Part shown: positions 8,159-16,043 of the stretch, piece by piece
How the letters are laid out: every line of letters starts with the position of its first letter
Numbering within the stretch: position 1 is the stretch's first letter
DNA from: Flavobacteriales bacterium
GTDB taxonomy: Bacteria; Bacteroidota; Bacteroidia; UBA10329
Direction of reading: 5' to 3'
Assembly (NCBI GenBank): GCA_020635535.1
Contig: JACJZP010000004.1
Location: forward strand, 124,001 to 188,000
DNA length: 64,000 nt
Position numbers and translations under genes: made by a program
Notes under the pieces: generated by a model
Told to the model about the DNA's origin: nothing
The model's database searches: none
The model's input: only the letters and a program-made list of their open reading frames with translations

Positions 8159-9010
8159 TCAGTCTCTCAACAATTGAAGTATATGAGCCAGTTTATCTTT
8201 CAGTTCTTTACGATGAATGATCATATCCAAGAAGCCATGTTCCAATATGAACTCGGAGGTTTGGAATCCTTCTGGAAGTTCCTTACCGATGGTTTCTTTA
8301 ATAACCCGCGGGCCCGCAAACCCGATAAGCGCACCTGGTTCTGCAACGTTCAGATCGCCAAGCATTGCATACGAAGCAGTTACTCCACCCGTGGTTGGAT
8401 CGGTCATTAATGAGATATAAGGAAGACCCGCATCTGCCAACTGCTTTAGTTTGGCTGATGTTTTGGCAAGCTGCATAAGACTATAGGCGGCCTCCATCAT
8501 TCTGGCACCACCCGATTTTGAAATGATGATCAGTGGGGTCTTTTCTTCAATGCATCTGTCAACCGCACGAGCAATCTTCTCTCCCACCACTGATCCCATG
8601 GAACCTCCAATGAAATTGAAATCCATACAGGCAATAATGACCTTCTCCCCTTCCATTTTACCAATGGCGGTACGAATGGCATCATTCAGCTTGGTCTTTT
8701 CCGTGGTTTCCTTCAGTCGCTTGGTGTATGGCTTACTGTCTGAGAACTTCAATGGATCGGCCGACTTTAACTGCTCATTGAACAGTTCAAAATGCCCCTC
8801 GTCAAACAGAATATGGAAATACTCTCTTGAGCCAATGCGCTGATGATGGCCACAATTGGAACAGACCCACAGATTCTCCTCGTTCTCTGAAGTTGGAATG
8901 GCGTTTCCACACTCCTTACCAGGACATTTTACCCAAAGCCCTTCTGGAGTTTCCTTCTTCTCGCGAGTAGAAGTGGTAATTCCCTCTTTTATACGTTTAA
9001 ACCAGCTCAA
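8159..9010 (-). CDS. accD: acetyl-CoA carboxylase carboxyltransferase subunit beta
   Basis: 283-aa beta subunit of the carboxyltransferase that makes malonyl-CoA for fatty acid synthesis, working with AccA (not in the window). It has an N-terminal zinc ribbon, with Cys29, Cys34, Cys50 and Cys53, followed by GHHQRI. The crotonase-like carboxyltransferase core includes IISKSGGARMMEAA, MTDPTTGGVTASYA and the IGFAGPRVI segment. The start is TTG at 9010 (MSWFKRIKEG), the family's usual N terminus. The first Cys pair is spaced C-x4-C instead of the common C-x2-C. Confidence 0.96.
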   Translation of the reverse strand: MSWFKRIKEGITTSTREKKETPEGLWVKCPGKECGNAIPTSENEENLWVCSNCGHHQRIGSREYFHILFDEGHFELFNEQLKSADPLKFSDSKPYTKRLKETTEKTKLNDAIRTAIGKMEGEKVIIACMDFNFIGGSMGSVVGEKIARAVDRCIEEKTPLIIISKSGGARMMEAAYSLMQLAKTSAKLKQLADAGLPYISLMTDPTTGGVTASYAMLGDLNVAEPGALIGFAGPRVIKETIGKELPEGFQTSEFILEHGFLDMIIHRKELKDKLAHILQLLRD

Positions 9011-9069
9011 ACTTGGGAAGTGGATGGATGAACTAAGCTACGCAGATTTCTCAGCGCAACAATGACCTA

Positions 9070-10128
9070 TCAGGCTATTGTAACCTTATCTTCAAGATAT
9101 ACATCCTGAATAGCGTTCAGCAACTCAACACCAACATTCATTGGCTTTTGGAACGCCTTACGACCAGAAATGAGCCCATGGCCACCAGCACGCTTGTTGA
9201 TCACAGCCGTTTCAACCGCCTCTGCAAGATCCGTTGAACCAGCAGACGCACCTCCAGAGTTGATCAAACCTACCTTGCCCATGTAGCAATTGGCCACTTG
9301 GTAACGACAAAGATCAATCGGGTTATCTGATGTCAATTCGCTGTAAACTTTTGGATGCGTTTTACCGAAACCGATCGCATTGAAACCGCCATTGTTTTCT
9401 GGTAGTTTCTGTTTGATGATATCTGCCTGAATGGTAACTCCAATGTGATTTGCCTGACCTGTAAGGTCAGCAGCAGTGTGGTAATCAACTCCGTCTTTCT
9501 TGAAACCAGGATTGCGCAGGTAACACCAAAGTACGGTGGCCATTCCAAGCTCGTGGGCATACTCGAATGCCTCAGCTACTTCTTTGATCTGTCGGTCGCT
9601 TTCCTCAGATCCGAAATAAATAGTTGCTCCAACGGCTTTAGCGCCCATGTTCCAAGCACTTTCAATCGTTCCGAACATGATCTGATCGAAGGTATTCGGA
9701 TAGGTCATCAACTCATTGTGATTGATTTTCACGATGAATGGAATCTTGTGAGCATATTTTCTCGAGCACGAGGCCAGAACACCGTAAGTGGAAGCAACTG
9801 CGTTGCAACCTCCTTCAATGGCCAACTTTACGATATTCTCTGGATCGAAATAGATCGGATTGGGAGCAAAGCTTGCAGCAGCTGAATGCTCAATCCCTTG
9901 ATCTACAGGAAGAATAGAAACATATCCGGTTCCCGCTAATCGACCGTTATTGTAGATCGCTTCCATGCTTCCAAGCACCTGATTATTCCGGTTGGTGTCT
10001 GCAAATACATCATATACGAAGTTGCCACCTGCTGGTGTCAGCATCTCTTTAGGAATAGTTGTGCTCTTATGGTTGAGTAGCGAATCTGCCTTATCGCCAA
10101 GTAATTCTACAATCTTATCGTAAGCCAT
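9070..10128 (-). CDS. fbaB: class I fructose-bisphosphate aldolase (DhnA/FbaB type)
   Basis: 352-aa Schiff-base aldolase of the archaeal/DhnA type that cleaves fructose 1,6-bisphosphate in glycolysis and runs in reverse in gluconeogenesis. Motifs: VSILPVDQGIEH near residue 70, FDPENIVKLAIEGGCNAVAS, the IPFIVKINHNE lysine segment, AVGATIYFGSEES, and the phosphate-binding region GLINSGGASAG followed by GGHGLISGRKAFQ. It sits 59 bases upstream of accD on the same strand, with a TAGCTTTG -7 element upstream. Confidence 0.95.
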   Translation of the reverse strand: MAYDKIVELLGDKADSLLNHKSTTIPKEMLTPAGGNFVYDVFADTNRNNQVLGSMEAIYNNGRLAGTGYVSILPVDQGIEHSAAASFAPNPIYFDPENIVKLAIEGGCNAVASTYGVLASCSRKYAHKIPFIVKINHNELMTYPNTFDQIMFGTIESAWNMGAKAVGATIYFGSEESDRQIKEVAEAFEYAHELGMATVLWCYLRNPGFKKDGVDYHTAADLTGQANHIGVTIQADIIKQKLPENNGGFNAIGFGKTHPKVYSELTSDNPIDLCRYQVANCYMGKVGLINSGGASAGSTDLAEAVETAVINKRAGGHGLISGRKAFQKPMNVGVELLNAIQDVYLEDKVTIA

Positions 10129-10150
10129 TGTGCGGATTTTTTAAGCGGCA

Positions 10151-10158
10151 CAAAGCTA
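10151..10158 (-). promoter_or_regulatory. -7 element TAGCTTTG of the aldolase gene
   Basis: Exact TAnnTTTG on the minus strand, 22 bases upstream of the ATG. No clear TTG box. Confidence 0.55.
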
Positions 10159-10203
10159 AAAATTTCTCTTACCGAGATTTCCTTAATGAATATGACCAAA
10201 TGG

Positions 10204-12612
10204 TTAGAACGGATAACCGATACCGAGGTTGAGGTTCACATCCTTCCATTGGAAGTACTTGATGGCCCAACGGTCGTTCTCCGGTCGGCCTGGATCATGG
10301 AAAGGTGTAGCCACATCGAAACGGATAACGAAGAAGCTGAAGTCCAAGCGGACACCTACCCCAGCACCCAAGGCAAATTCCTTGTAAAAGTCTTTGAACT
10401 CGAACAGCCCGCCCGGACGGTCATCATCTTTCTTGATCAACCAAACGTTGCCCGCATCTGCAAAGAGCGCCCCTTTGAACCAGCGGTAAATATCGAATCG
10501 ATACTCGAGGTTCAATTCCAACTTAATATCCCCGAACTGATCCTGAAGGTTTAAAGAGTCTGGCAGCGAACCAGGACCCAATGAACGGGCAGACCAAGCC
10601 CGTATACCGTTGGCACCGCCCCCGAAAAACGCACTTTCAAACGGCAATGCTCCCAAGTTCTGTAGCGGGTAACCCAAACCTTGGTTGATACGGAACACCA
10701 ATTGACTGAAGTCGGTAACCTGCCAGTATTTCCTGTAATCCACCTCATACTTCAGATACTGTGAGAAAGGGATATTGAAAATGCGGTAACTGTTGTTGGT
10801 GTCCTTTTTGGCTTGTGCGAGGGCCATGACACCACGAAGTATGTTTCCCGAACTCTCCAGCTTTGCTCTGAAATAGCTGAAGTTGCCCTTTTTATTTACC
10901 CGCTGATTGGAGAAAATATATGTGTAATTGGTGGTGGTGGTCAAGTGAGGGCTGAACGTGTTCAGCAGCAGCTTGTCCTGAAGATTGTTCAATCGTTCTA
11001 TGAATGCAGCGGCCTTATTGTAAATGTTCACAAAGTTGACCTCCAACGGATTCAGATAGTGCTGGGCATACTGACTTTGCATCCATTGGTATCCGAACTT
11101 GGCGTTAAAGATGGTTCTGGTGTAGTCGGGTCTTTGCTGGAAATTATAACCCAGTGAAATGATGGTTTTCGGATCGCCATAACGTATGATCCGTAATGGC
11201 TTGAAAGGAACCAGCATTTTCGGAAACGTTAGGCTGATCTCCGGCTTCACTTCAATGGTGTTGAAGGGTAGTACCCCATTGATGTTCTCGTTCTGAACAT
11301 TGCTGGCAACAACCTGAGACTCCAATCCGCCACTGACCTTGAACTGCAATATCTCCGCACCTCTGAACAGGTTCTTGTTTCTATAAATGAACGACCCCGA
11401 AACCCCCAGATTACCTTCCGTGTTTGTTCCCTGAAGCTCAAAACTGAAACCCTGCCTGAGGCCAGGAGTTAGGTTGATTCTGCAATCCAGCACATGTCTT
11501 CCATCATCTTCCATTGCTTCCTGATAGGCAATATTGATGAACTTGTAAGCACGCAGACTGGAGAGGTAACGATAGGTCAGTTCGCCTCGCTTTATCCGAT
11601 AGAGATCACCCGTCTTGAAAAAGAGTTTATCCAAAAGCATTTCTGGCCGATGACGGAATTTGCCCTTATAGATGAAATGAACACCGTTGTAAACCAGTGT
11701 GTCGTAGTCGAGCTTACCTACCAGTTTCTGATCGTAATCTGTATGAACGTAAATGTTGCGGATGGTGTACGTTTGATGCCCACTAAGCTTTGCCCTTAGC
11801 GTATCTCTTACAACTGGATCTGCTATGGAAATTTTCAGATCTGCCTGATGCGAACCAAGATTCGTATCAACCTCAAATCTCACATAACTGTCAGAAAAGG
11901 CGTAGTAGCCATTGCTTTTCAGGTTACGCTCAATCCGGTCGCGTTCTTCTTGGAATTTCTCTACATCATAGTTCATTCCCTCTTTGAGTATGCGCTCCCT
12001 ACCACGCACCGGTCTTGCCAACCTTGCCAATCGCGGATCGGTTATGGTGTATTCGATCTTACGAACCGTGTACGGTTGATGAGTTACCACATTATAGACC
12101 GCCTTTGCCTTCTTCCTTTTCTGATCCAGTACCACGGTATCTTCCACTACGGCATCAAAATGCCCCTTGCCACGGAGAAATATCTCTAACTGTTCAGCAG
12201 ATTTATCTGCAAGCATTGGGTCATAGATAACCGGAGCCTCTCCAATATCCGCCAGCCATTCCCAGAATGATCTTCTCCTTTCCTTAGGTTCCTTTCCTTT
12301 GGCCTTTCTGCGCTTATTCCGCTTTTCGTTCTTCTCCTCCAATACGAGAACGCGTTCTTCCAGTTTTACCTGATTCACCAGATTGTAAACCTGAAGGTGG
12401 AATCTCAGAAATGTCTGCGCAAAGAGTTTCCTATTCGGTTTCTGCCGGATGTAGCCTTCCAGATCACTTTTTGAAACAACTTTGCTGTGGCTATTGACCA
12501 CATTCTTGGTCAGCAGATATTCTCCATCAGACAACTTACGGGTTGGCGAACAGGAAGCAACGGTCAGAGCCAGGGCCAGCAGTAAGAAACACGTGGTCGG
12601 TTTGATCGTCAA
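10204..12612 (-). CDS. tamL: TamL-type BamA/TamA-family outer-membrane lipoprotein
   Basis: 802-aa Omp85-superfamily protein. The N terminus is a lipoprotein signal with lipobox VASC (Cys at residue ~21), the hallmark of the Bacteroidota TamA variant TamL. POTRA-like repeats occupy roughly residues 30-400 (TVRKIEYTITDP, GMNYDVEKFQEERDRIERNLKSNGYY and others). A 16-strand barrel follows, with the motif GGANGIRAWSARSLGPGS and the terminal NLGIGYPF strand. With TamB it would help assemble outer-membrane components. The start is TTG at 12612, the only one that keeps the signal peptide. An unusual Lys/Arg-rich stretch lies near residues 90-115. Confidence 0.88.
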   Translation of the reverse strand: MTIKPTTCFLLLALALTVASCSPTRKLSDGEYLLTKNVVNSHSKVVSKSDLEGYIRQKPNRKLFAQTFLRFHLQVYNLVNQVKLEERVLVLEEKNEKRNKRRKAKGKEPKERRRSFWEWLADIGEAPVIYDPMLADKSAEQLEIFLRGKGHFDAVVEDTVVLDQKRKKAKAVYNVVTHQPYTVRKIEYTITDPRLARLARPVRGRERILKEGMNYDVEKFQEERDRIERNLKSNGYYAFSDSYVRFEVDTNLGSHQADLKISIADPVVRDTLRAKLSGHQTYTIRNIYVHTDYDQKLVGKLDYDTLVYNGVHFIYKGKFRHRPEMLLDKLFFKTGDLYRIKRGELTYRYLSSLRAYKFINIAYQEAMEDDGRHVLDCRINLTPGLRQGFSFELQGTNTEGNLGVSGSFIYRNKNLFRGAEILQFKVSGGLESQVVASNVQNENINGVLPFNTIEVKPEISLTFPKMLVPFKPLRIIRYGDPKTIISLGYNFQQRPDYTRTIFNAKFGYQWMQSQYAQHYLNPLEVNFVNIYNKAAAFIERLNNLQDKLLLNTFSPHLTTTTNYTYIFSNQRVNKKGNFSYFRAKLESSGNILRGVMALAQAKKDTNNSYRIFNIPFSQYLKYEVDYRKYWQVTDFSQLVFRINQGLGYPLQNLGALPFESAFFGGGANGIRAWSARSLGPGSLPDSLNLQDQFGDIKLELNLEYRFDIYRWFKGALFADAGNVWLIKKDDDRPGGLFEFKDFYKEFALGAGVGVRLDFSFFVIRFDVATPFHDPGRPENDRWAIKYFQWKDVNLNLGIGYPF

Positions 12613-12685
12613 ATTGTTTTGAATTTCTGACCTTTGGACAAAGTTAGAACAGCTTTTCTACTCTTCACCAAAGACCTTTCCAAGC

Positions 12686-13429
12686 TTGGCACTATTCGCT
12701 TCCGACATCAAATTAATCCGGTCTTTACAACAGAAGAAATTCAGGAAAGAACACAGTCTGTTTGTGGTTGAGGGTGTAAAACCTGTTCAAGAACTGATGA
12801 GTTCAACCTTTAAAATCCATGCTGTTTATGCCACTGAACCATTGGATTTCCTAAATGAGGATTTCATTCATGTGTCCGAAAAGGAGCTTGGAAGAATTTC
12901 AGGTCTAAAGTCTCCGAATAAGGTTTTGGCACTTGTACAGATTCCAAAAACCGATTCACAGAAATGGCAAAACTCCCTGATTTTGCTGCTGGATGGAATA
13001 AACGACCCAGGCAATCTTGGAACCATCATACGCACCGCCAAGTGGTTCGGGGTTTCCGAGATTATTTGCTCCACAGACTGCGTTGATGCTTATGACCGTA
13101 AGGTGGTGCAAAGCACCATGGGTGCGCTCTTTCACGTGAATTTGACCTATCGCAATCCGTTGGAAGCAATGAATGAGGCGAAGCAAAATGGTTTCACAGT
13201 ATTGGGAACCAGCATGACCGGGAGCTCCGTTTACGAACTTGAAACGTTTGAAAAAACACTATTGGTCATTGGAAGTGAATCACATGGAATGCGCGAAAAC
13301 GTTTCTTCAGCCTGCGAGCTACTCTGCACCATCCCGAATTTTGAACTGAACCGAAAGATCGAGTCGCTTAATGCAGGAATTGCCACGGCCATATTGCTCT
13401 CTGAACTGACCAGAAAGAATATTGCATGA
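12686..13429 (+). CDS. TrmH/SpoU-family RNA 2'-O-ribose methyltransferase
   Basis: 247-aa SPOUT methyltransferase that transfers a methyl group from SAM to a ribose 2'-OH in rRNA or tRNA. An N-terminal SpoU substrate-binding domain (IKLIRSLQQKKFRKEHSLF then VVEGVK) is followed by the SPOUT domain with motif 1 DGINDPGNLGTIIRTA, motif 2 LLVIGSESHGM and motif 3 IPNFELNRKIESLNA. The first plausible start is TTG at 12686. Its stop overlaps the ruvC start (ATGA), so the two are coupled. The RNA target cannot be deduced (RlmB-like is most likely). Confidence 0.9.
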   Translation: MALFASDIKLIRSLQQKKFRKEHSLFVVEGVKPVQELMSSTFKIHAVYATEPLDFLNEDFIHVSEKELGRISGLKSPNKVLALVQIPKTDSQKWQNSLILLLDGINDPGNLGTIIRTAKWFGVSEIICSTDCVDAYDRKVVQSTMGALFHVNLTYRNPLEAMNEAKQNGFTVLGTSMTGSSVYELETFEKTLLVIGSESHGMRENVSSACELLCTIPNFELNRKIESLNAGIATAILLSELTRKNIA

Positions 13430-13980
13430 GCCAGCCAAAGATCATACTTGGTATTGACCCCGGAACGGTAGTTATGGGATACGGCTTAATTCAAGTAGAT
13501 GGAAAGAAGCTTTCGGTATTGGCCAAGGGTGTGATCAAACTGGACAAGCTCCAAGACCACCCAGATCGCCTGAAGAAGATCTTTGACCGCACGGTTGAAA
13601 TTATCCGAGAATACAGACCAGAACAATTGGCCATTGAGGCTCCATTTTTTGGGAAGAACGTTCAGTCAATGCTGAAATTGGGACGTGCGCAAGGCGTAGC
13701 CATAGCCGCTGCATTATCTCAGGATATTCCAATAGCCGAGTATTCGCCAAGAAAGATCAAACAGTCCATAACAGGCAATGGAAACGCCAGTAAAGAACAG
13801 GTCTGCGGAATGCTTGAAAACCTGCTAAATGCCAAACTGGATGATGTGCCGCTTGATGCCACCGATGGTTTGGCAGCCGCGGTCTGTCATCATTTCAACA
13901 GCTCCGGAGTGTCATCCAGCTCAAAGAGTTATTCCGGATGGGCTTCTTTCCTAAAGGAGAATCCGGATAGAAAAGCTTAG
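13426..13980 (+). CDS. ruvC: Holliday junction resolvase RuvC
   Basis: 184-aa endonuclease that cuts Holliday junctions with RuvAB. Acidic catalytic residues are visible: Asp in ILGIDPGT (residue ~11), Glu in LAIEAPF, and the C-terminal pair in LDATDGLAAA. It overlaps the preceding methyltransferase gene by 4 bases and converges on the HIT gene. Length is normal. Confidence 0.96.
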   Translation: MSQPKIILGIDPGTVVMGYGLIQVDGKKLSVLAKGVIKLDKLQDHPDRLKKIFDRTVEIIREYRPEQLAIEAPFFGKNVQSMLKLGRAQGVAIAAALSQDIPIAEYSPRKIKQSITGNGNASKEQVCGMLENLLNAKLDDVPLDATDGLAAAVCHHFNSSGVSSSSKSYSGWASFLKENPDRKA

Positions 13981-14372
13981 TGAAAATTGGCCGCGATCTC
14001 TGCTGCCAATTGTTCAAATTCATCTTGTCCGAACTGCAATTTCGGCCTTGCGAAATTCATGTCGCTTATCCTGTTGATCGGAATAAGATGCACGTGCGCA
14101 TGAGGCACTTCCAAACCAATAACGGTAACGCCTATCCTCTCACATGGTACCACATGCTCAACAGCCTTGGCAACACGCTTGGCAAAGGACATCAGGTCGA
14201 GATATAGTTCATCCTCCACATCAAAGAGATAATCGACCTCTTTTTTAGGGATGACCAATGTATGTCCTTTTGCAAGAGGGTTAATGTCTAAGAAGGCAAA
14301 ACAGCTTTCTGATTCCGCAATCTTGTAACACGGAATTTCGCCATTGATAATACGCGTGAAAATGCTTGCCAT
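13977..14372 (-). CDS. HIT family protein (histidine triad hydrolase)
   Basis: 131-aa HIT hydrolase of the Hint branch, acting on nucleoside phosphoramidates or related nucleotides. It begins SIFTRIINGEIPCYKI and carries the histidine triad PHAHVHLIPI near residues 99-108. The FLDINPLAKGHTLVIPKKE segment is typical. Its ATG overlaps the greA stop (ATGA), so the two form an operon, and its last bases overlap the end of ruvC on the other strand. Confidence 0.92.
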   Translation of the reverse strand: MASIFTRIINGEIPCYKIAESESCFAFLDINPLAKGHTLVIPKKEVDYLFDVEDELYLDLMSFAKRVAKAVEHVVPCERIGVTVIGLEVPHAHVHLIPINRISDMNFARPKLQFGQDEFEQLAAEIAANFH

Positions 14373-14839
14373 CAGCGGCCGATCTCTACCACTTCGAACT
14401 TCATGATTCCACTTGGAACCTGAATCTCAGCAACATCGCCTTGCTTCTTTCCGAGAAGGCCCTTTCCAATAGGAGACTCAACCGAGATCTTCTTTGCTTT
14501 CAGATCTGCCTCATTTTCAGGAACCAGCGTGTATTCCAATTCCATTCCGTTGGCTACATTCTTCAGCTTCACCTTGCTCAATATCAGCACCTTATCCGTA
14601 TCAAGCTGCGATTCATCAATTACCACCGCTTCGCTTAGCGTGGCTTCCATTTTTGAAATTTTCAGTTCCAGAAGACCTTGCGCCTCCTTAGCTGCATCAT
14701 ACTCCGCATTCTCAGAAAGGTCTCCCTTGTCTCTCGCTTCCGCTATCTGTGCCGAAATGGCCGGTCTCTCCACTCGCTTCAAATGATCGAGCTCCTTCTT
14801 AAGGTTATTTAGCCCGTCTTTTGTCAAATAAATACTCAT
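14372..14839 (-). CDS. greA: transcription elongation factor GreA
   Basis: 155-aa GreA, which stimulates transcript cleavage in backtracked RNA polymerase. The N-terminal coiled coil with acidic tip contains ARDKGDLSENAEYDAAKE. The C-terminal FKBP-like domain has ISVESPIGKGLLGKKQGD and VPSGIMKFEV. I take the ATG at 14839 (MSIYLTKDGL) rather than a start four codons upstream, because the family begins there. Upstream of the HIT gene in one operon. Confidence 0.96.
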   Translation of the reverse strand: MSIYLTKDGLNNLKKELDHLKRVERPAISAQIAEARDKGDLSENAEYDAAKEAQGLLELKISKMEATLSEAVVIDESQLDTDKVLILSKVKLKNVANGMELEYTLVPENEADLKAKKISVESPIGKGLLGKKQGDVAEIQVPSGIMKFEVVEIGR

Positions 14840-14865
14840 AACACAAACCAATTGTGGGTTTATAA

Positions 14866-14900
14866 AACAAAAGAATCCCGAACAACATCGGGATTCTTTA
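14866..14900 (-). terminator. terminator after the PorV-like gene
   Basis: Stem AAGAATCCCGA / TCGGGATTCTT (14871-14881 with 14888-14898), 6-nt loop, followed on the minus strand by TTTTGTTTTAT. It closes the TonB/T9SS/PorV operon and separates it from greA. Confidence 0.85.
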
Positions 14901-14921
14901 CATGAAGATAAGAAATTCTAA

Positions 14922-16007
14922 TTACAGTGCCAGCCTAAGTCCAATACAGTGAACCCCAGAAAATGGATTAGTAAGTCGGAAAGAATAGTCAATTCCGAGT
15001 TTGGTAGACTTTTCTGTTCCCTTTTTACCAAGACCAACCTGCACTGTAGCTCCAGCAGTAGGACCGGTTAAAGCAGAAGTAGCAATATCCTGACCTCCTT
15101 TACCGAATTGAAGTACATAACCTCCACGAAGCATGAACAGGTCTTTGAATGAATATTCAAGTCCGAATCTCATCTGGTCTTTCGAGAAGCTGTTGGATGT
15201 AAAGTTGACCGCTCCTGTAACCCGGTTGGCCAATTTGTTGTCTCTCCAATGATAGGTAACACCGATATTCAATGAAGAAGGCATTTCGTATTTGGCAGAT
15301 CGGTATTCCAAGGTCAAACTGTTATCGCTTCCTGGAAGGGTTCCTCTCACTGAAAGCCCATCCCCACTATACTTCATCGGTGGTCCGACATTCTTCAAAG
15401 AGATACCAAACTGAAGATTATCCTTGTTCTTCTCCTTATCTCTACTTCCGAGTCTGGTGGTGTAAGAAATACCAGCATCAAAAGCCACACCGGTAGCGTG
15501 CAAGTTTGAGATATTCTGATTGATAACGCGAACAGTGATACCACCGTTAATGCTATTCGAGAAATTTTTGGCGTAAGAAACTCCAATATTCAAATAATTA
15601 GGCGTGAATGTTCCAATACCACCATCTGGAGATTCGGAAGTGGTCCTATCGATCTCTCCAAAACTCATATTCATGACACCAAGGCCAATAACACCCGCTT
15701 CGCCTATCTTCTGAGATAGTCCAACCGAATTGATCATTACACCAGAACCAACCAACCATTGGGTATTGGCAAACAACACCTCTGTTTTTTCTGTAAAGGC
15801 CAGTCCAGCTACGTTCAAATATTGTGCTTCCAGTCCTCGGACCGAGGCCGTATTGGCTCCAGCAAAGCCTGAACTGCGTGCCCAAGGATTGATCAGAAGC
15901 TCGGTGGCGCCAGCCTGCCCAGCCCTATCGGAGTTACCCGCATGCGCACAAGGAGCCAGAGTACTGACTAACAACACAATCAATCCTACATTTAAAACTC
16001 TTCTCAT
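14922..16007 (-). CDS. PorV/PorQ family outer-membrane beta-barrel protein
   Basis: 361-aa barrel of the PorV/PorQ (UPF0164) family. PorV-type proteins shuttle T9SS cargo to the attachment machinery at the outer membrane. A signal peptide (MRRVLNVGLIVLLVSTLAPCAHA-G) is followed by the family opening ELLINPWARSSGFAGANTAS and repeated amphipathic strands, ending with an aromatic/Leu strand CIGLRLAL. Start set at ATG 16007, five codons inside a TTG-started frame, to give a standard signal peptide. It is the third gene of an operon after a TonB receptor and a large T9SS protein, so it may be a dedicated partner of that cargo. Confidence 0.85.
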   Translation of the reverse strand: MRRVLNVGLIVLLVSTLAPCAHAGNSDRAGQAGATELLINPWARSSGFAGANTASVRGLEAQYLNVAGLAFTEKTEVLFANTQWLVGSGVMINSVGLSQKIGEAGVIGLGVMNMSFGEIDRTTSESPDGGIGTFTPNYLNIGVSYAKNFSNSINGGITVRVINQNISNLHATGVAFDAGISYTTRLGSRDKEKNKDNLQFGISLKNVGPPMKYSGDGLSVRGTLPGSDNSLTLEYRSAKYEMPSSLNIGVTYHWRDNKLANRVTGAVNFTSNSFSKDQMRFGLEYSFKDLFMLRGGYVLQFGKGGQDIATSALTGPTAGATVQVGLGKKGTEKSTKLGIDYSFRLTNPFSGVHCIGLRLAL

Positions 16008-16043
16008 ATCGTGTTTCTTCAATAGAATAAACTCTTCTCTCTT

